NCBI RefSeq assembly: GCF_003610195.1
Contig: NZ_RAPO01000002.1
Coordinates: 1,178,001 to 1,242,000 of the forward strand
DNA length: 64,000 nt
Direction of reading: 5' to 3'
From: Halopiger aswanensis
GTDB lineage: Archaea > Halobacteriota > Halobacteria > Halobacteriales > Natrialbaceae
Positions 60,553 to 64,000 of this stretch are shown one piece after another. The notes under the pieces are model-generated. The model saw only the letters and a list, made by a program, of their open reading frames with translations, did not search any database and was not told the origin of the DNA. Each line of letters opens with the position of its first letter. The first letter of the stretch is position 1. Position numbers and translations under genes: made by a program.

Positions 60553-61995
60553 CTACTCGAATCCGTGTCGTTCTCGGTGTGCAGCGAGGAATGCTGCGTG
60601 CGGGCGTTTATCCTCGTCGGCGGGGAGTTGCAGCGGCTCGTCCTCGAGCGCGGCGAACTCCTCGTAGCCCTCGAGGTCCGGCCGGTCGGCGACCAGTACG
60701 CGGTAGTCGTCCGCAATCGCCAGCCAGCCGGCGTCGAACGCCCAGTGGTGGAGCCGACAGAGGGCGAGTCCGTTCCGGACGGCGTCGCGGCCGTTCTCGC
60801 GCTTCGGGTAGATGTGCGCGGCCTCGATATCGCGCGTGCCGTCCGGTGCCTCTCGCGAGGTGCCGCAGATCGCACAGCGGTGCTCGTACGCTGATTTGAC
60901 TTCAGTTCGGAAGGCGCTCGAGCGGACGCGCCGTTGAACGGTCGTATACTCCTCGTCGTCGTCAGTCAGCGGCGGTTCATCGGTATCGTCGTCCACGTCT
61001 TCGGTGACCGATTCCGTAAGCGCCTCGAACGCTGCCGGGTGCTCGAGGTCGAGCCGTTCCATCGTGAACTCGTATACCATGCGGCCGTCTCGAGAGACGT
61101 ACTCGGCGTCGACGACGTCGACCAGGCCCTCGTATCGGAGTTCGTCGCGGTCCGCGGGGTGGTAGAAGAAGTAGACGGGGACGGTCGATCGATCGGCTTG
61201 CTCGACGAGCGCGTTGTTCGCGGCCGTCGGGCGCTGGTCGCCCTTTTCGGGCAGTCCCTCACCGATGTAGGTGAACCGCTCGTCGGCGAGGTCGTCGCCG
61301 TACGGCCCATCTTCGCGGGCTTTGACGACGATGAATTCGAGGTCGCCGTTCTCGTCCGTTCGGGGGTTGATTCCCTTGATGTACGCGCCGAAGTTCGTAC
61401 CGAGCGCCGCCTCGAGTTCGGACTGCGTGTAGAACTCGCCGCGCTCGAGATCGGGAGCGTCGGCCGTACGACGGCGGGCCAGTTCTCGCCCGGCGTCGGT
61501 GAGCGAGTTCAGGCCGTCGGATCGGTCGACGTAGCCGAGGCTCTGCAGCCAGCCGCGGTGTTGTGCGGGGCCGGAGGAATCGTTCCAGTCGACCTCGGCG
61601 TGCTCGGATTCGATCGCGTCACCCAACTCGGCGTCCGTCTCCGGGCCGTCGAGGAGTTCCTCGAGAAGCGTGTCGAACCCGCGAACGTGCTCCGCGAGGA
61701 GTTCGTAGAGCACCGCGGGATCAGTCTCGGAGAGCCACGCCATGCCGCGCTGGGTGAGTCGAACGCGGTCGGGGTCGCGCTCGATCTCGAGCAGTTCGAT
61801 GCCCTCGAGAAACGTGAGTCGGCGCCGAATCCCGTCGTCGCTGGTCGCCCGTGTGTTCGATTCGAGCCAGTCGATCGCCGCCGCTTCGGACGGGGATTCC
61901 GCGAGGACGAATTTGCAGAAGCGCTCGAGGACGTCGGTGTAGTTCCCCGCGCCGCCGAAGAATCGAACCGCGATGGTGCGTTTTCCTCCTCCCAT
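60553..61995 (-). CDS. HNH endonuclease with winged-helix and possible SRA/PUA-like region
   Basis: 480 residues. Two winged-helix-like segments at about 18-90 (VRLTQRGMAWLSE) and 95-175 (LNSLTDAGRELARRR). A beta-rich region at about 185-318 with YIKGINPRTDENGDLEFIVV, FTYIGEGLPEKGDQRPTAAN and VPVYFFYHPADRDELRYEGL reminds me of SRA/PUA-like modified-base readers. The HNH domain (about 365-420) has CAICGTS, Cys374-x2-Cys377, IEAAHIYPKREN with His394, Asn408 in VRNGLALCRLHHWAFDAGW and the final Cys413/His416. This order is like type IV (modification-dependent) restriction enzymes. TATA box at 62029-62040. Confidence 0.82.
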   Translation of the reverse strand: MGGGKRTIAVRFFGGAGNYTDVLERFCKFVLAESPSEAAAIDWLESNTRATSDDGIRRRLTFLEGIELLEIERDPDRVRLTQRGMAWLSETDPAVLYELLAEHVRGFDTLLEELLDGPETDAELGDAIESEHAEVDWNDSSGPAQHRGWLQSLGYVDRSDGLNSLTDAGRELARRRTADAPDLERGEFYTQSELEAALGTNFGAYIKGINPRTDENGDLEFIVVKAREDGPYGDDLADERFTYIGEGLPEKGDQRPTAANNALVEQADRSTVPVYFFYHPADRDELRYEGLVDVVDAEYVSRDGRMVYEFTMERLDLEHPAAFEALTESVTEDVDDDTDEPPLTDDDEEYTTVQRRVRSSAFRTEVKSAYEHRCAICGTSREAPDGTRDIEAAHIYPKRENGRDAVRNGLALCRLHHWAFDAGWLAIADDYRVLVADRPDLEGYEEFAALEDEPLQLPADEDKRPHAAFLAAHRERHGFE

Positions 61996-62028
61996 CCGTG
62001 TTGATACTCGTCCCGTGTGTGGGGGTTC

Positions 62029-62040
62029 GTATAAAATACG
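62029..62040 (-). promoter_or_regulatory. TATA box of the HNH gene
   Basis: GTATAAAATACG, read TTTATA-like on the minus strand, about 35-45 bases before the ATG at 61995. Confidence 0.5.
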
Positions 62041-62072
62041 TGGTAACTAGCGAGGGGAGACTGATTTGGAGT

Positions 62073-62116
62073 GATGAGAGTGGAGTGGTGAGAGGATGAG
62101 AGTGGAGTGGTGAGAG
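62073..62116. repeat. 22-bp perfect direct repeat
   Basis: Two adjacent copies (62073-62094 and 62095-62116) beginning GATGAGAGTGGAGTGG. Purine-biased on the plus strand. Not related to the 20-bp element. Confidence 0.85.
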
Positions 62117-62157
62117 ATCGAACCGCCGTGCACCGCCTCCAATCGTCGCTTGTGAGA

Positions 62158-62177
62158 ACACACCACCGCTGCAAGTG
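62158..62177 (+). repeat. Origin-type 20-bp element, copy 1
   Basis: ACACCACCGCTGCAAGTGAA; 18 of 20 matches to the consensus ACACCACTGTTGCAAGTGAA. Confidence 0.7.
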
Positions 62178-62221
62178 AATTGTGATTCAGACACAAATAC
62201 ACAAGTACGCGCGACCGATCC

Positions 62222-62241
62222 CCACCACTCGTTCATGTGAA
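62222..62241 (+). repeat. Origin-type 20-bp element, degenerate copy 2
   Basis: CCACCACTCGTTCATGTGAA; about 15 of 20 matches, 6 bases before copy 3. Confidence 0.45.
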
Positions 62242-62247
62242 CGACCC

Positions 62248-62267
62248 ACACCACCGATGCACGTGAA
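62248..62267 (+). repeat. Origin-type 20-bp element, copy 3
   Basis: ACACCACCGATGCACGTGAA; 17 of 20 matches, followed by ACT as in the extended motif. Confidence 0.65.
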
Positions 62268-62381
62268 ACTCGAGTCGAGTCCGCGCGGGGGGAACGCGGT
62301 CCGTCCTCGAGTCCGATTGACTCGAGACGGGGAACTCAGCCTCGAGACGTGGAAATTCGGTGCATCGAGACCCCTTCGGAG

Positions 62382-62401
62382 ACACCACTGTTGCAAGTGA
62401 A
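62382..62401 (+). repeat. Origin-type 20-bp element, copy 4 (consensus)
   Basis: ACACCACTGTTGCAAGTGAA. It faces an inverted copy 29 bases away. Confidence 0.75.
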
Positions 62402-62430
62402 GACCGAAGACAGCGTGGCAGTACGTCCCG

Positions 62431-62450
62431 TTCACTCGAAAGAGTGGTGT
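62431..62450 (-). repeat. Origin-type 20-bp element, inverted copy 5
   Basis: Read on minus: ACACCACTCTTTCGAGTGAA, 17 of 20 matches. It lies 15 bases past the stop codon of orc1/cdc6. Confidence 0.65.
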
Positions 62451-62465
62451 GGCAACGGGGCCGAC

Positions 62466-63692
62466 TCAGGCGACCCCGTTCATCCGGGCGATGTCGCGAA
62501 TCGTCTCGATCTCGTCGTCGAGGTAGAGCACGTCCGCCATCGCGTCCACGGCGCTCGAGAAGGGAACGTCGAGTTCGTAGCTGTAGTAGTTGCCCCGAGA
62601 GCCGCTGCGATTTTCCTTCGCGGAGAGGATGCCGAGCATCCGGAGGTCCGAGAGGTGGTTGTGCACCGAGCGCTGGGCGAGCGAGTCAGTGCCGGAGGAC
62701 TCGCAGAGCGTCTCGTACTCCTGATAGAGTTCCCGCGTCCGGCAGGGCGTCGACTCCTTGGCCGCCTTCGAGACGACCGCCAGCAGGGCGAGGCGACCGT
62801 GGGTCGTCAGTTCCCGCATCCCCTCCTCGACGCGTTCCTGCTCGAGTTTGGAGCGGGCCTGATCGACGTGGTCCTCGCGGATGATCTCGTCGTCGTTGTT
62901 CTCCGCGACTTCGCCCGCGAGCCGGAGCAAGTCGAGCGCCTGCCGTGCGCTCCCGCTGTCGCGGGCCGCGAGTGCGGCACAGAGATTGAGGACGCCGGTC
63001 TCACAGGCGTCCTCGGCGATGGCGACCTCGGCTCGAGACTCGAGGATGTTGGTCAGTTCGTCGGCCTCGTAGGGCGGAAACTGCAGTTCGCGCTCGCAGA
63101 GGGTGTCCTGCACCCGCGGATCGAGCTGCTCGCGGAACTTGAAGTCGTTGCTGATCCCGATGAGGCCGACCTTCGTCGCCTCGAGGTAGCCGTTCGAGCG
63201 GGCGCGGGGGAGTTCGTAGAGCAGTTCGTCGCGGTCGCCGATCGAGTCGATCTCGTCCAAGACGATGACGACCGTGCCGCCGAGCGCCTCGAGTTCGCTG
63301 TAGAGTTTCTTGAAGACGGTCTGTTGGGGGTAGCCCGTCGTACTGATTTCGGCGCCGTCGGGGCGGAGGGTGTTGACGAGTTCGATCGCGACCTGGTAGG
63401 AGGAGTTCAGGGTCTTGCAGTTGACGCTAAGAACGGAGAGATCGACGTCGTCGTACTCGGTGACGTCCTCCTGCAGAACGTCGAGGAGGTATTCGGTGAC
63501 CGCGGTCTTCCCGACGCCGGTGTTCCCGTAGAGAAAGATGTTGTTCGGTTCCCAGCCGTCGATGATGGGCTGGAGCGCGTCCATGTAGGCCTCGATCTCC
63601 TCGTCCCGTTCTTCGATCCGTTCGGGCTGATACGACTCCCCCAGGGCGTCCTTGTTTCTGAAGATGTTCTGCTTCCGCTCGAACCGAGGCAT
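62466..63692 (-). CDS. orc1/cdc6: Orc1/Cdc6 replication initiator
   Basis: A 408-residue AAA+ initiator. It begins MPRFERKQNIFRNKDALGES, with YQPERIEERDEEIEAYMDAL as usual for haloarchaeal Orc. Walker A is FLYGNTGVGKTAV, Walker B is VVIVLDEIDSIGD, and sensor 1 GLIGISND follows. Arg-rich sensor 2 lies in DSGSARQALDLLR. The C-terminal winged helix (about 315-400) has AQRSVHNHLSDLRMLGILSA. A TATA-like ACTATTTAAAACC at 63713-63725 precedes the start by about 21 bases. Repeats on both sides mark it as the initiator of an adjacent origin. Which of the several haloarchaeal Orc groups it belongs to cannot be told here. Confidence 0.95.
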   Translation of the reverse strand: MPRFERKQNIFRNKDALGESYQPERIEERDEEIEAYMDALQPIIDGWEPNNIFLYGNTGVGKTAVTEYLLDVLQEDVTEYDDVDLSVLSVNCKTLNSSYQVAIELVNTLRPDGAEISTTGYPQQTVFKKLYSELEALGGTVVIVLDEIDSIGDRDELLYELPRARSNGYLEATKVGLIGISNDFKFREQLDPRVQDTLCERELQFPPYEADELTNILESRAEVAIAEDACETGVLNLCAALAARDSGSARQALDLLRLAGEVAENNDDEIIREDHVDQARSKLEQERVEEGMRELTTHGRLALLAVVSKAAKESTPCRTRELYQEYETLCESSGTDSLAQRSVHNHLSDLRMLGILSAKENRSGSRGNYYSYELDVPFSSAVDAMADVLYLDDEIETIRDIARMNGVA

Positions 63693-63729
63693 ACCCCTAC
63701 CAAGAGAGAAGTACTATTTAAAACCACTT

Positions 63730-63749
63730 TTTCATCTGATGCAAGTGAA
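63730..63749 (+). repeat. Origin-type 20-bp element, degenerate copy 6
   Basis: TTTCATCTGATGCAAGTGAA; the 3' half matches perfectly (15 of 20 overall), 7 bases before copy 7. Confidence 0.45.
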
Positions 63750-63756
63750 CTCAGAC

Positions 63757-63776
63757 ACACCACTGTTTCACGTGAA
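63757..63776 (+). repeat. Origin-type 20-bp element, copy 7
   Basis: ACACCACTGTTTCACGTGAA; 18 of 20 matches, preceded by CAGAC as at copy 8. Confidence 0.7.
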
Positions 63777-63968
63777 GCTAGTATTCGAGGGACTAGAAGG
63801 AAGAGCAGTCCACGATTTCATCTAAAACGCTGACAAATCCTCGAGAGTGGCCAAACTGTCGAATTAGGCCATACTGGCGCCATATCGTGGCCTTCACCAG
63901 TTTCGATAGATCGTCGACCGACCGTCGAACTACCGTCTCCCCCGCTCCCCTACCCACCGTCACACAGT

Positions 63969-63988
63969 TTCACTTGCAACGGTGGTGT
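63969..63988 (-). repeat. Origin-type 20-bp element, inverted copy 8
   Basis: On minus: ACACCACCGTTGCAAGTGAA, 19 of 20 matches, with the extended flanks CAGAC before and ACTG after, as in copy 7. Confidence 0.75.
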
Positions 63989-64000
63989 GTCTGGGATGGT

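Larger units (their letters stand above)
61996..62465. other. Repeat-rich region between the HNH gene and orc1/cdc6
   Basis: No gene. It holds the HNH promoter, a 22-bp perfect direct repeat (62073-62116) and five copies of the 20-bp element ACACCACTGTTGCAAGTGAA or variants, four on plus and one on minus. It forms one flank of the probable origin. Confidence 0.65.
63693..64000. other. Probable replication origin region, upstream side, cut by the window end
   Basis: No gene. It contains the orc promoter, two plus-strand elements (63730-63749 degenerate, 63757-63776) and an inverted one (63969-63988) about 190 bases apart, an arrangement like origin recognition boxes flanking an unwinding region. 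The spacer is moderately AT-rich, with no single long AT tract. Confidence 0.65.

Noticed and set aside
62158-62450. CRISPR array
   Set aside because: The repeats are imperfect, irregularly spaced, occur in both orientations on both sides of orc, and have no cas genes. An origin fits better.

Overview
The window is chromosomal DNA from an extremely halophilic archaeon, most like the Natrialba/Natrinema/Haloterrigena group. The DNA is GC-rich, the proteins are very acidic, and the gene families are haloarchaeal: a HalOD1 domain, a bacterio-opsin-activator HTH protein, a transducer with a lipoprotein partner, archaeosine enzymes, TrmY, an Orc1/Cdc6 initiator, Tat and lipobox signals, and leaderless promoters with TATA boxes about 25-35 bases before the start codon.

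Layout. 1-10 kb: the 3' end of secD, RNase HII, an S9 peptidase, the tRNA enzymes Pus10 and TrmY (which act one after the other at position 54), an HtrA-like lipoprotein protease and several tiny zinc-ribbon or membrane proteins. 10.1-11.6 kb: tRNA-Pro(CGG), followed by a lower-GC glycosyltransferase bounded by an imperfect copy of the tRNA 3' end. 11.8-16.3 kb: a galactoside catabolism cluster (GH4 glycosidase, galactonate dehydratase, KDG/KDGal kinase, KDPG/KDPGal aldolase). 17.4-21.0 kb: an overlapping binding-lipoprotein/chemotransducer pair. 22.3-28.6 kb: an overlapping three-gene relay (multi-PAS kinase, receiver, receiver-GAF-HTH regulator). 30.6-32.4 kb: an iron/oxidative-stress patch with dpsA, a DtxR-type regulator and three identical-format palindromes TTTAGG-N4-CCTAAA. 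32.5-39.3 kb: ArcS and TgtA (archaeosine) flanking an NhaC antiporter, a TRAM protein, an Lrp regulator and a HalOD1 protein. 39.6-46 kb: exported acidic proteins packed with N-glycosylation sequons, including a tandemly duplicated pair made of five-residue repeats and a DUF4397 protein with an 18-bp tandem repeat. 46-59 kb: TruA, a nucleoside hydrolase, two divergent sulfatase-family genes, a beta-propeller protein, a cupin, an HpcH/HpaI aldolase, a lipase-maturation-factor homologue, a lipoprotein and a DCC thiol protein. 59.2-64 kb: a PD-(D/E)XK-like protein converging on an HNH protein with a possible SRA/PUA-like region, then orc1/cdc6 embedded in at least eight copies of a 20-bp element. 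This last block looks like a replication origin and continues past the window end.

Main themes: (1) tRNA modification (Pus10, TrmY, ArcS, TgtA, TruA); (2) a surface or secreted fraction built from sequon-rich acidic linkers; (3) sensing (transducer pair, phosphorelay); (4) a probable origin next to a possible modification-dependent restriction pair. No insertion sequence, integrase, CRISPR array or rRNA is visible. All calls come from reading the sequence; no database search was run.
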